Assembly (NCBI GenBank): GCA_013041835.1 | Contig: JABDRH010000170.1 | Coordinates: 1 to 7,695, forward strand | Direction of reading: 5' to 3' | Length of the DNA stretch: 7,695 nt | From: Desulfatitalea sp. | GTDB lineage: Bacteria > Desulfobacterota > Desulfobacteria > Desulfobacterales > Desulfosarcinaceae | In this document: positions 1 through 6,467 of the stretch, one piece after another | Position numbering within the stretch: the stretch's first letter is position 1 | Layout: each line of letters opens with the position of its first letter | Made by a program: the position numbers and the translations under genes | Notes under the pieces: model-generated | Databases searched by the model: none | Told to the model about the DNA's origin: nothing | What the model saw: the letters and a program-made list of their open reading frames with translations, nothing else

Positions 1-19
1 CATGAGACCTCGAAAACCA

Positions 20-637
20 CTAGGTAGCGCACCGCCCCTGCCGGATAGCCGCCGCCAAAGCCTTTTCATTTTCAGGCATTTGGGAAAAGTGCGTGACAAA
101 ACGCCCTATGCAGCTTGGGCAATGGGCGTCACTTCCTGCAACGACCGTCCAGCCCATGCGATGCGCCATGCCGTGAATATGTGTATCGGCCGAAATACCG
201 GCCACTTCAACGGCATGAATACCTGCGGCCATACGATCCAACGGAAGCGGCTCCATGGTATTTTCATAATTGAAATGCGGATGCGCCCAAATCACCGCCG
301 CCTCCCGGGCTTGGGCCAATGCGACCAACGCGTGGACCGTCATGCCCGGTGTGATGCCATGCAAGGAAGTGATCCCGATGACGATGAAGTGGCCATTGCG
401 CGTGCTCACCTCGACGCCGGTATAAATACGACCATGGGGCAACCGCCGGTTCAACACCTTAACGTCGTGCATCGGCCAAATGGTGTCATGCTCGGTCAAG
501 ACGAGCCCGGATAGACCGGTATCGGCCATGATCCGCGGAAGGTTCTCAGGATCGATGGCTTCGGCGCAAGGCGAATAGCGTCGCGTGTGTACGTGCAAAT
601 CAATTCGGTAAGGCCAGGATGGGAGTATGGTTGTCAT
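20..637 (-). CDS. PHP-domain metal-dependent phosphoesterase
   Basis: Predicted 205-aa cytosolic hydrolase of the PHP (polymerase and histidinol phosphatase) superfamily, whose members use a di- or trinuclear metal centre to cleave phosphoesters. The metal-ligand motifs are in order and intact: HVHT (H15, H17), TEHD (E49, H50, D51), E76 in GVEVS, HPH (H119, H121) and GSDAH (D170, H172). The protein is little more than one PHP domain, like the stand-alone YciV/TrpH-type proteins, but its substrate cannot be read from sequence. I chose the ATG at 637 because the PHP fold starts ten residues later; the frame stays open to 745 but adds a proline- and arginine-rich stretch with no ribosome binding site. 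It lies 126 bases downstream of the REC-roadblock gene on the same strand, so it is probably co-transcribed, though a GC-rich hairpin lies between them. Family is sure; role is unknown. Confidence 0.9.
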   Translation of the reverse strand: MTTILPSWPYRIDLHVHTRRYSPCAEAIDPENLPRIMADTGLSGLVLTEHDTIWPMHDVKVLNRRLPHGRIYTGVEVSTRNGHFIVIGITSLHGITPGMTVHALVALAQAREAAVIWAHPHFNYENTMEPLPLDRMAAGIHAVEVAGISADTHIHGMAHRMGWTVVAGSDAHCPSCIGRFVTHFSQMPENEKALAAAIRQGRCAT

Positions 638-662
638 GGGATCTTTCCATGCCCGGAGGCCC

Positions 663-677
663 CCCGCCGGCGGCGGG
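663..677 (-). other. GC-rich hairpin in the leader of the PHP gene
   Basis: CCCGCC-GGC-GGCGGG forms a perfect 6-bp all-GC stem, extendable by adding the central bases. It sits 26 bases upstream of the PHP start, in the 126-base gap after the REC-roadblock gene. No T-run follows on the minus strand, so it is not a canonical intrinsic terminator. It could act as a transcript-stabilising or partial polar element between the two genes. A weaker ATTCG-GCT-CGAAT hairpin lies at 694-706 in the same gap. Confidence 0.35.
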
Positions 678-763
678 AAGCCCCTGCTTCGGCATTCGGC
701 TCGAATCGGGATAGCGCAGCATTGAATTGGATCAAACCCCATCAAGCACCGGCCGCGCTTGCA

Positions 764-1933
764 CTATCGGAAAAACTCGGCCACTTCCTGCATCGCGGAA
801 GCAACCTTCATTTTGCCCATGGCCACATTGCCATCCACATCGATAATCAGGACCAGGTGCACGTGGGCCCTGCCCGATGCGGTGGCCGCAAAATCAGTGG
901 CCTCGTTGAGGCAACGGCAGATCACATGGGCCTTGGGCGCCTCCACGTGGACCAGTTGCCCGCGCCCCACGTTCATGATTTCCGTCGTCTTTTGGGCTTT
1001 AAGAAGCACATCGTTGGCCAGAGCCCCCAATTCGGCCAAGTTGAGGCCACTGACGTTGCATTCGGCCACCATTTCACCATTGGGTGAAAAGGCGCCCACC
1101 GCCTGAAAGCCGTCCACGGTTTTAAATTTCTCCAATACTTCATTAAGTTCCGCCATGCTATCGTCTCCTTTCTCAGACTTAAGTAGGTCGTCCTCATCCG
1201 TTGCACCGAGTGGCGGTGAATCGTCAAGGACGGTTTCTTGATCCGACGTCGAAGCCATTTCATCCTTCAGACGCGTGCTTTCCATGATCAAGTTCATCAA
1301 ACTGGTTTCGATATTTCTTTTGAGCTGTTTGGACGGCAGGGAGCGGAAGCGGATCTTCACCTTGTCCATGGCAAGCAAATGCAAGGCTGCTTCATCTCCT
1401 TTGCGTTTGTCGCAAACGGCATCGTATAGCCGGCCTTCTTTGAAGTAGAGCAGCCCCTGCTGGCCCGAGGCATCCTTGATCTCCATCAGGCAGGTGTTTT
1501 GCTCCATTTCAATAAGCTGTAAAAAGCTGGGCAAAGAGATTCCGCTCAGGACGCCGCCGGTGCTTTCATGTTCCAGCAGACTCAAAATCAACTGGGTCAA
1601 CTCTTCAAAATCCACCGGTTTTTCGAGCATGCGGATCAGGCCCGACTGGGTCAGTCGCTTTTCGACATCCGGCGATGCATAGGCCGTCATGACGATGGCA
1701 GGGATCTCGGGAAAGTTATTCTTGATGAATGCCAGCAGTTCGAAACCGTCCATCTCCGGCATCTTCAGATCGGTCACGACGAGATTGATGTGTTCACTGG
1801 CCAGCAGGCTGGTTGCCTCTTTGCCGTTGTGAGCCGTGAGGACCTGAAAGCGGTCTTTAAAGGGCTCGAATCCGGCCTGCATGGTGAGCAGTAGTTGCTC
1901 TTCATCATCTACAATCAGGACATACTTCATCAT
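764..1933 (-). CDS. Response regulator: REC, DUF4388 and C-terminal roadblock/LC7 domain
   Basis: A 389-aa three-part signalling protein without a DNA-binding domain. Residues 3-120 are a receiver domain with all key residues: D9/D10, phospho-acceptor D55 in VVTDLKMP, T83 and K105. Residues about 127-225 match DUF4388 (PATAN-like), with the pattern of hydrophobic residues and 'GLLYFKEGRLYDA'. Residues 226-259 are an acidic, low-complexity linker. Residues 260-389 resemble roadblock/LC7 (MglB-like) domains, which typically dimerise and bind small Ras-like GTPases; no such GTPase is in this window. Of the two adjacent ATGs (1933, 1930), the second has the better spacing (8 nt) to GGAG at 1939-1942. 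A sigma-54 promoter lies just upstream. Likely role: a phosphorylation-controlled adaptor or GTPase-regulating protein acting with the neighbouring kinase. The domain reading is firm for REC, good for DUF4388 and fair for roadblock. Confidence 0.88.
   Translation of the reverse strand: MMKYVLIVDDEEQLLLTMQAGFEPFKDRFQVLTAHNGKEATSLLASEHINLVVTDLKMPEMDGFELLAFIKNNFPEIPAIVMTAYASPDVEKRLTQSGLIRMLEKPVDFEELTQLILSLLEHESTGGVLSGISLPSFLQLIEMEQNTCLMEIKDASGQQGLLYFKEGRLYDAVCDKRKGDEAALHLLAMDKVKIRFRSLPSKQLKRNIETSLMNLIMESTRLKDEMASTSDQETVLDDSPPLGATDEDDLLKSEKGDDSMAELNEVLEKFKTVDGFQAVGAFSPNGEMVAECNVSGLNLAELGALANDVLLKAQKTTEIMNVGRGQLVHVEAPKAHVICRCLNEATDFAATASGRAHVHLVLIIDVDGNVAMGKMKVASAMQEVAEFFR
1154..1171 (-). promoter_or_regulatory. 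Internal ribosome binding site and start for a free roadblock protein
   Basis: Inside the REC-DUF4388-roadblock gene, exactly at the start of the roadblock part, the minus strand reads AAAGGAG (1171-1165), eight spacer bases, then an in-frame ATG (1156-1154, codon M260). This is a stronger Shine-Dalgarno match than that of the gene's own start. Initiation here would give a 130-aa stand-alone roadblock/LC7 protein ending at 764, beside the full-length protein. The placement precisely at the domain border, after a disposable acidic linker, argues against chance. It could also be a relic of fusion of two once separate genes. Confidence 0.5.
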
Positions 1934-1961
1934 GAATGCTCCGTTGGTTGACGTCTATGGT

Positions 1962-1979
1962 AAAGCAACCGGCATGCCA
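1962..1979 (-). promoter_or_regulatory. Sigma-54 (-24/-12) promoter for the REC-roadblock gene
   Basis: The minus strand reads TGGCATG-CCGG-TTGCTTT, against the sigma-54 consensus TGGCACG-N4-TTGCW. Only one informative position differs, and the invariant GG and GC lie at the required 10-base spacing. Transcription should start near 1953, giving a leader of about 20 bases that holds the GGAG ribosome binding site. The gene upstream on the same strand encodes an NtrC-type activator with an intact GAFTGA loop, the protein class required to fire such promoters. Confidence 0.8.
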
Positions 1980-2008
1980 TTATTCATCTGAACCAATTAT
2001 TACAATAA

Positions 2009-2021
2009 TATCAATTAGTTT
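2009..2021 (+). promoter_or_regulatory. IHF-like binding site between activator site and sigma-54 promoter
   Basis: TATCAATTAGTTT matches the IHF consensus WATCAA-N4-TTR at every defined base except the last. It lies in an AT-rich stretch centred about 60 bases upstream of the predicted start at 1953. That is where IHF typically bends DNA to bring a bound activator onto sigma-54 polymerase. The same stretch (1991-2020) forms an imperfect inverted repeat (AACCAATT / AATTAGTT, 7 of 8) and contains ATTATT-AC-AATAAT (1996-2009), so another regulator could bind instead. Confidence 0.45.
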
Positions 2022-2085
2022 AGTCTTGTTCCCGCCGCAAATAGAATTGCGTGTGTCCCATTTTAGATGTCCTGAAATGATACAG

Positions 2086-2102
2086 TGATCCAGAATGGAT
2101 CA
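2086..2102. promoter_or_regulatory. 17-bp palindrome, candidate activator site (UAS)
   Basis: TGATCCA-GAA-TGGATCA is a perfect 7+3+7 palindrome. Its length suits the dimeric Fis-type helix-turn-helix of NtrC-family activators, and it is centred about 140 bases upstream of the predicted sigma-54 start. It overlaps the TGA stop codon of the activator gene, and a second half-overlapping palindrome, GGATC-A-GATCC, follows at 2097-2107. As RNA it could form a short hairpin, but no T-run follows on the minus strand, so a terminator is less likely. Confidence 0.45.
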
Positions 2103-3395
2103 GATCCGGTGGGTCTTGATCTTTCGCACCAGGGTGGATCGGGAAATACCCAATGCTTTGGCGGCATGGGTCTGATTGCCGTTGAAATGTCTCAGCATCT
2201 GTTGGATATGGGCCTGCTCCACCTGGGCCAAACTGGCGACGGATGGTGCGGTTGGCTTTCCCACGGGACCGGGGATGTTCGGCCGGTGTTGAATAAGCAT
2301 GGCGGCAGGTTGAATTTCAGACCCGCTGCGCAAAAGAATGGCCCGTTCGATGATATTGCGCAGCTCCCGCACATTGCCCGGCCAGGGGTAGTTGCGCAGA
2401 GCGTCCAGTTGGACCTCATCCAGGCGGATCTGCTGGTCCGGTGCGATCTTGTCCAAGAAGTGACGACATAGATCGGCAATATCATCAGGCCGCTCCCGCA
2501 GGGGCGGCACATGGATGTGCAGCACGCTGAGCCGGTAATAGAGGTCTTCCCGGAAACGACGTTTTTCTACACGTTCGGCCAGATCCGCATTGGTCGCTGC
2601 AATAATGCGAACGTTGACCGGAATGTACACCTGGCCGCCTAAACGGCGAATCCGCTGGTCATCCAGCACGCCGAGCAGCTTGGACTGGAGCTGAATCGGC
2701 ATGTCGCCGATCTCGTCCAGAAACAGCGTACCGCCATCGGCCATTTCAAATAGGCCCTTTGCGGTTCGTTCCGCACCGGTAAAGGCGCCTTTTTCATGCC
2801 CGAACAGCTCGGCCTCGATTAGATTCTCCGGGATGGCGGCGCAATTTACCGAAATAAAGGAACTCCGGGCGGCCCCCCCCTGAAAATGGATTCGCTTGGC
2901 CACAAGGCTTTTCCCCGTACCGGTCTCACCGGTGAGTAGCACGGCGGCATCGTTGGCCGCGGCCAGATCCACCAGATGCCGCACCTGCTCCAGGTGCTCC
3001 AGTTCCAGCGTCCGCAGCGCCTGGCCGACCGCAAGGCGCAGCTCGCCCATGTCAAACGGCTTGGAAAGATAGTCGCAGGCCCCGACCTTGATGGCTTGCA
3101 CAGCGTTTTCAAAACTGGGAAAAGCGGTAATAAAGATGATTTTGCTGCTCTCGTTCAGAGCGAAGAGCCTGCCGCACAGATCGATACCACCGCCATCGGG
3201 AAGCTTTTGATCCAACAACACCACATCCACGGGCTGATTCGAACATTGACGCAGCCCGTCGGCCGCATTGTGGGCCGAAACGATAGTCAGGTTGAACTCA
3301 TCAAGCGCAGCGCGCACCGTATCGCAAAAGAAGCGATCATCATCGATCACGGCCAGGGTTCGCTTGTGAATTTTGGTAGGGCTACTTTTGTTCAT
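2100..3395 (-). CDS. NtrC-family sigma-54-dependent response regulator
   Basis: A 431-aa transcriptional activator that uses ATP to open sigma-54 polymerase complexes. REC domain at 12-125 with D18/D19, phospho-acceptor D62 (LLDQKLPD), T90 and K112. AAA+ domain at about 140-370 with Walker A GETGTGKS (156-163), the sigma-54-contacting GAFTGA loop (203-208), Walker [12 protein letters not shown] with D227/E228, FREDLYYRL, and WPGNVREL (sensor II). A Fis-type helix-turn-helix occupies 393-431. The REC-AAA+ linker is unusually short and lacks the usual 'G-S-S-P' segment. The ATG at 3395 is the first ATG in the frame (upstream there is only a TTG at 3449) and the REC domain follows at once. It overlaps the kinase stop by 14 bases and has no clear ribosome binding site, so translational coupling is likely. 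Probable partner of the adjacent kinase and activator of the promoter at 1962-1979. Confidence 0.95.
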   Translation of the reverse strand: MNKSSPTKIHKRTLAVIDDDRFFCDTVRAALDEFNLTIVSAHNAADGLRQCSNQPVDVVLLDQKLPDGGGIDLCGRLFALNESSKIIFITAFPSFENAVQAIKVGACDYLSKPFDMGELRLAVGQALRTLELEHLEQVRHLVDLAAANDAAVLLTGETGTGKSLVAKRIHFQGGAARSSFISVNCAAIPENLIEAELFGHEKGAFTGAERTAKGLFEMADGGTLFLDEIGDMPIQLQSKLLGVLDDQRIRRLGGQVYIPVNVRIIAATNADLAERVEKRRFREDLYYRLSVLHIHVPPLRERPDDIADLCRHFLDKIAPDQQIRLDEVQLDALRNYPWPGNVRELRNIIERAILLRSGSEIQPAAMLIQHRPNIPGPVGKPTAPSVASLAQVEQAHIQQMLRHFNGNQTHAAKALGISRSTLVRKIKTHRI

Positions 3396-4995
3396 TGGGC
3401 AATTGCAGGGTGACCGTCGTACCCGCGCCGGGGCTCGAGCTGATACCAACGGTACCGTTCATGAGTGAAAGCATTTTCCTGACGATGACCAGTCCCAATC
3501 CAGTGCCTTGGGCTTTGGATGTGTAAAAAGGACGAAACAAGTTACGCTGCTCTTTTTCGGTCATGCCACGGCCGTTGTCAATCACCTGCACCTGTACACA
3601 TCCCGCCGACCTTCGGATAGTGATATCGATGCGCGGTTCGGCACTGTCTTTCAAAGCATCGGCCGCATTGGTCATCAGATTGAGCATCACCTGGTGCAGC
3701 ATCCGCGGATCGAAGCAGGCCATGGTATTTCGGCCGGTGGCGTCTACGGTGACAGCGATGCCTTTACCGCTGAAATCCTTTTCAACCAGGGAGTAAAATT
3801 GGCGCATGAAGGAGACCATGTCGACCCTTTCGACTTCCGGCGTTTCATACATGCTGAAATTTTTCAGGGACCGGAGGAGATATTCCACACGGGAAATCTC
3901 GCCCATGGAACGATTCACAAACTCGCGAATGGTTTCGATAGGGTAACGTTCCATGTTGCTGGAGAGTACCGACAGCGCCATTTTGATGGAATTGATGGGA
4001 TTGCCGATTTCATGCCGGATGCCGGAGAAAATGAATCCCACATTTTCCATCAGGTTGGCGGCTTCGGCCACCGCCTCCAGGCGCCTGCGGTGCGTGGTAT
4101 CCAGCCGGTAATGAATCACCTGGCGAACATGGCCGTCGTCATCGAACAGAGGGAATGCGTGAACCTCCTCGTGCTCCATTGGATGGCCGCTTTCGTCCAG
4201 ATGCTGATACTCCGTGTGTATGGACCGATGGGTGCGCACCACGGCCTCCACCGGGCAGTGGCACCCCAGTTGGCCGCACGGCTGGGTAAAGCCGCGGTTG
4301 ATCGAAAAACAGGCGTTACCCGGGGCCCGGCGCTTGCGGTGAGCCGCCGCATTGGCAATTTCCACGGTATAATCCTCGGCATCAATCACCATGAATGGAT
4401 GCTGCAGTGATTCGATCACATTGTTGAGAAACGCGTTTTTTTCGCGCAGGCGCAAGCTGGTTTCCGTCAACTCGCGGGTACGTTCGGCCACCAGCGCCTC
4501 CAGATCCTGCTGATACCTGAGGTTTTCCAACTCGATCCGGCGCTTTTCGGCTTTGAGCTTGCCGACTTCGACGGCTTTGTTGACGACATGGCGGAGCCGG
4601 TCCTTGGATACCGGTTTGAGCAGATAGTCATATGCATTGAGGCGAACGGCGGCCGATGCGGTTTCCAGGGAGGGCATGCCCGTGGCAAGGATAACCGGTA
4701 TGTCCGGAAATTCCTCCCGGCAACTTGCCAGCAGAGAAATGCCATCCTCATCGCCCAAAAAAATATCCGAAAGGATCACATCATACCCAGCGGAATTCAG
4801 CAGCGCTTTGGCATTTGCATGGCTGTCGGCGGTATCCACCTTGTAGCCTGCCGAGGTAAGGATTCTTTTAAACGCTTCACGAACGCCGGAATCGTCATCC
4901 ACGATCAGAACATAAGGCGTCGAAGCGGGCGGGCTAGCTGAAACGCTCATGCCGGTTTTCATCGATTCCATCGCTGTCTGAGTTATGGCGGGCAT
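3382..4995 (-). CDS. REC-PAS hybrid sensor histidine kinase
   Basis: A 537-aa soluble kinase with no membrane segment, so it senses a cytosolic cue. Order: REC (27-145; D33/D34, phospho-acceptor D77, T105, K127), a coiled coil (about 148-188), a PAS-like sensor region (190-300), HisKA with the phosphorylated H328 in RHEIGNP, and HATPase_c with N box (N439, N443), G1 DNGRG (473-477), F box around FRPFYTS and G2 GTGLG (497-501). The PAS region carries a cysteine cluster, C229, C240, C245 and C247, suited to metal or redox sensing (inference). The N-terminal REC means this kinase may itself receive a phosphoryl group. The ATG at 4995 has GGA 8 bases upstream but overlaps the small upstream gene by 62 bases; ATGs at 4971, 4962 and 4950 are alternatives that still leave REC intact. 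It overlaps the activator gene downstream. Confidence 0.93.
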   Translation of the reverse strand: MPAITQTAMESMKTGMSVSASPPASTPYVLIVDDDSGVREAFKRILTSAGYKVDTADSHANAKALLNSAGYDVILSDIFLGDEDGISLLASCREEFPDIPVILATGMPSLETASAAVRLNAYDYLLKPVSKDRLRHVVNKAVEVGKLKAEKRRIELENLRYQQDLEALVAERTRELTETSLRLREKNAFLNNVIESLQHPFMVIDAEDYTVEIANAAAHRKRRAPGNACFSINRGFTQPCGQLGCHCPVEAVVRTHRSIHTEYQHLDESGHPMEHEEVHAFPLFDDDGHVRQVIHYRLDTTHRRRLEAVAEAANLMENVGFIFSGIRHEIGNPINSIKMALSVLSSNMERYPIETIREFVNRSMGEISRVEYLLRSLKNFSMYETPEVERVDMVSFMRQFYSLVEKDFSGKGIAVTVDATGRNTMACFDPRMLHQVMLNLMTNAADALKDSAEPRIDITIRRSAGCVQVQVIDNGRGMTEKEQRNLFRPFYTSKAQGTGLGLVIVRKMLSLMNGTVGISSSPGAGTTVTLQLPNEQK

Positions 4996-5149
4996 GTTCC
5001 TTTTCCATGAAATGGATCATGCATGCGGATCTGAACTTGCAATAAAGCTCCGGATCTTTGCATGCCGCCTCGGATGCACACATTCTGATGCGATGCTTTA
5101 AACACTCATACATGGTTTCTTCATCTTTGCAAGCGTCACTTCGATTCAT
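4934..5149 (-). CDS. Small six-cysteine protein of unknown function
   Basis: A 71-aa cytosolic protein with cysteines at 7, 16, 24, 30, 37 and 43; the last four form C-x5-C-x6-C-x5-C. No signal peptide or membrane segment. The charged tail (51-71) is rich in H, D, E and R and overlaps the kinase start. The ATG at 5149 was chosen over that at 5161 because GAGG stands 6 bases before it, while the upstream ATG has AAGG abutting the codon. I do not recognise a named family. The even cysteine spacing suggests a zinc or Fe-S site or a disulfide-switched fold (inference). Position as first gene of the kinase-activator operon, with overlapping reading frames, suggests a sensory accessory to the kinase, whose PAS region also has a cysteine cluster. 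Real gene likely, function open. Confidence 0.6.
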   Translation of the reverse strand: MNRSDACKDEETMYECLKHRIRMCASEAACKDPELYCKFRSACMIHFMEKEHARHNSDSDGIDENRHERFS

Positions 5150-5161
5150 CGGCCACCTCAT

Positions 5162-5402
5162 CCTTAATCTTTACCCGTGAATGCACCGAGCGCTTCACCG
5201 CCAAGCCAAAGCCGGCGCCTCGATTCAGTCGATACGTCCCAAAACCATCATCATGCGAGACGAAAACCGCTGCCAGAAACAATGAGCCTTGCCCGGGGGC
5301 GAAGTTACATCGGCGTTCATCCCCATACGCGCGCCACCGTCCGGATGTACGCCGCAACGATGTTGGCATCGCAAGGGGCGCAATCCGTTAGCATTGTCAC
5401 CA
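5162..5402. other. Divergent intergenic region, GC-rich part, no gene seen
   Basis: The region between the two divergent operons has open frames on both strands, but none has a ribosome binding site or a recognisable domain, and they overlap one another. It must contain the promoter for the minus-strand small-protein, kinase and activator operon; I found no convincing sigma-70 or sigma-54 match for it. The only clear symmetry is CGATG-TTGG-CATCG at 5358-5371. The stretch is GC-rich, while the part next to the plus-strand operon (5403-5460) is AT-rich. Confidence 0.5.
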
Positions 5403-5432
5403 TTGGTTGCCTTTGGTTGTTTTTGGTAGTTG
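5403..5432 (+). repeat. Three 10-bp-phased TTGGTTG direct repeats
   Basis: TTGGTTG at 5403 and 5413 and TTGGTAG at 5423 stand exactly 10 bases apart, close to one helical turn, so all three present on the same DNA face. They end about 80 bases upstream of the predicted GTG start of the HTH-PBP regulator. Phased repeats of this kind commonly bind a regulator cooperatively. The obvious candidate is the HTH protein encoded immediately downstream, acting on its own tungstate operon (inference). Confidence 0.45.
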
Positions 5433-5433
5433 A

Positions 5434-5463
5434 TGTGCAAAAAATGATTGACAAAAATGCACA
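5434..5463. promoter_or_regulatory. TGTGCA/TGCACA inverted repeat around a TTGACA box
   Basis: TGTGCA (5434-5439) and TGCACA (5458-5463) form a perfect 6-bp inverted repeat with an 18-base spacer, centred on a perfect -35 hexamer TTGACA (5448-5453). A -10 at the ideal 17-base distance (TAATCA, 5471-5476) is poor, so the promoter is tentative. A protein on the inverted repeat would block the -35. An alternative sigma-54-like match, TGGTAGTTGATGTGCA from 5424, has the GG-N10-GC core but mismatches elsewhere. Confidence 0.35.
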
Positions 5464-5510
5464 AAGCGCTTAATCAAACGGTTTTATTCAAAGATTGGAG
5501 CATCGGTTCC

Positions 5511-6467
5511 GTGAGCAAGCTGTTGTCCACCAAAGAAGTCGCCCGCCATCTGAGTGTCAACGAAAAAATGGTGTACGCGCTAATATCGGAAAAAGGGTTG
5601 CCGGCCTCCAAGGTTACCGGGAAATGGCTGTTTCCCGAATATCTGGTGGATCAGTGGGTGGAGGCCAACACCATCAACCTGCCTACCCACAGGGAGGCGA
5701 TGCCGGCAGCTGACGGGCTACTCATCATTGCCGGCAGCAACGACCCCCTGCTCGAACAGGCCATCGATCTATACAACAGTAGCTTTCCGGAGAACCTGGC
5801 GGTCTTCGGCAATCTGGGCAGCCTGGGCGGCATCCGCTCCTTAAAACAGGGCCGCTGTCATATGGCCACCAGCCACATGATTCAGAAAGCAGATGATGAC
5901 TATAACTTTGAAATTGCCGAGCAACAACTTCAAACGGCGCCGGTGGTGGTCAGCTTTTGCCGACGCAACCAAGGGCTCATCGTTGCCAAGGGCAATCCGC
6001 GCCATCTCCACGCCGCCGGCGATTTGGCCCAGCCCGGCCTACGCATCGTCAATCGCGGTTTGAACACCGGTACGCGGCAGCTTTTCGACCGGGAGTTGAA
6101 AGCCGCCGGCATCAAGGGATCACAGCTCAACGGGTATGAAAATGAGGTGCAGCGCCATTTGGATATTGGCCTGGCGGTACTTTGCGGCCGGGCCGATGCC
6201 GGGCCGGGCATTGAACCGGTGGCAGAGCAACTCGGTCTGGATTTCATTCCCTGGCGCTGGGAGCGATACGATCTACTGATCCGAAAAGACCACTTTTTCA
6301 GCCCAACCGTCCAACGCTTTTTGTGTTTGCTGCAAGAAAAGCCGTTTCAGCAGTTGGGCAGCATCTATCGGGGCTATGATACTCAGGTCAGTGGGAAGAT
6401 GCGCTTTGCCCATTCCCATGACAACGATATCCGAAAAACCACTTCTTTACAAAGCGAGGAAGCATGA
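5511..6467 (+). CDS. Regulator: excisionase-type HTH fused to PBP-like ligand domain, tungstate operon
   Basis: A 318-aa one-component regulator. Residues 1-51 are an excisionase/MerR-like helix-turn-helix (LLSTKEVARHLSVNEKMVY, then the GKWLFPEYLVDQWV wing), and about 68-293 a periplasmic-binding-protein-like domain (PBP_like) with the hallmark segments RNQGLIVAKGNP, NRGLNTGTRQLFD and ADAGPGIEPVAEQLGLDFIP. Such proteins have no signal peptide and are found with molybdate or tungstate genes, so this one probably senses intracellular oxyanion and controls the tup operon (inference from context). The GTG at 5511 was chosen: GGAG lies 10 bases upstream and the HTH starts at once. The frame extends to a TTG at 5448 and an ATG at 5457, but neither has a ribosome binding site and TTGACA there looks like a -35. 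The stop overlaps tupA in ATGA, so the two are translationally coupled. Confidence 0.85.
   Translation: MSKLLSTKEVARHLSVNEKMVYALISEKGLPASKVTGKWLFPEYLVDQWVEANTINLPTHREAMPAADGLLIIAGSNDPLLEQAIDLYNSSFPENLAVFGNLGSLGGIRSLKQGRCHMATSHMIQKADDDYNFEIAEQQLQTAPVVVSFCRRNQGLIVAKGNPRHLHAAGDLAQPGLRIVNRGLNTGTRQLFDRELKAAGIKGSQLNGYENEVQRHLDIGLAVLCGRADAGPGIEPVAEQLGLDFIPWRWERYDLLIRKDHFFSPTVQRFLCLLQEKPFQQLGSIYRGYDTQVSGKMRFAHSHDNDIRKTTSLQSEEA

Noticed and set aside
20..745. Longer PHP protein starting at 742 or 745
   Set aside because: The extra N-terminus is proline- and arginine-rich without domain signal, includes the GC hairpin, and has no ribosome binding site.
2086..2102. Intrinsic terminator after the sigma-54 activator gene
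   Set aside because: The stem is only 7 bp and no T-run follows on the minus strand. Its distance from the -24/-12 promoter fits an activator site better.
3508..4410. 300-codon open frame on the plus strand opposite the kinase
   Set aside because: It is the antisense shadow of the kinase gene, whose domains and catalytic motifs are intact. The antisense product is rich in H, R and G with no family features. Other long frames opposite the minus-strand genes are the same kind of artefact.
5136..5369. Open frame on the minus strand (77 codons) between the divergent operons
   Set aside because: It overlaps the better supported six-cysteine gene, has no ribosome binding site, no recognisable domain and a composition that looks non-coding. 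Overlapping frames at 5225-5464 (minus) and 5177-5473 (plus) fail for the same reasons.
5424..5441. Possible sigma-54 promoter for the tungstate operon (GG-N10-GC)
   Set aside because: The core dinucleotides fit, but three other informative positions do not, and the site overlaps the phased repeats. No activator is tied to this operon. Kept only as an alternative in the neighbouring entry.
5162..5447. Molybdenum/tungsten cofactor (Moco-type) riboswitch upstream of the tungstate operon
   Set aside because: Considered because such RNAs precede related transporters, but I could not lay out the required multi-helix core by eye. A covariance search with the Moco model would decide.
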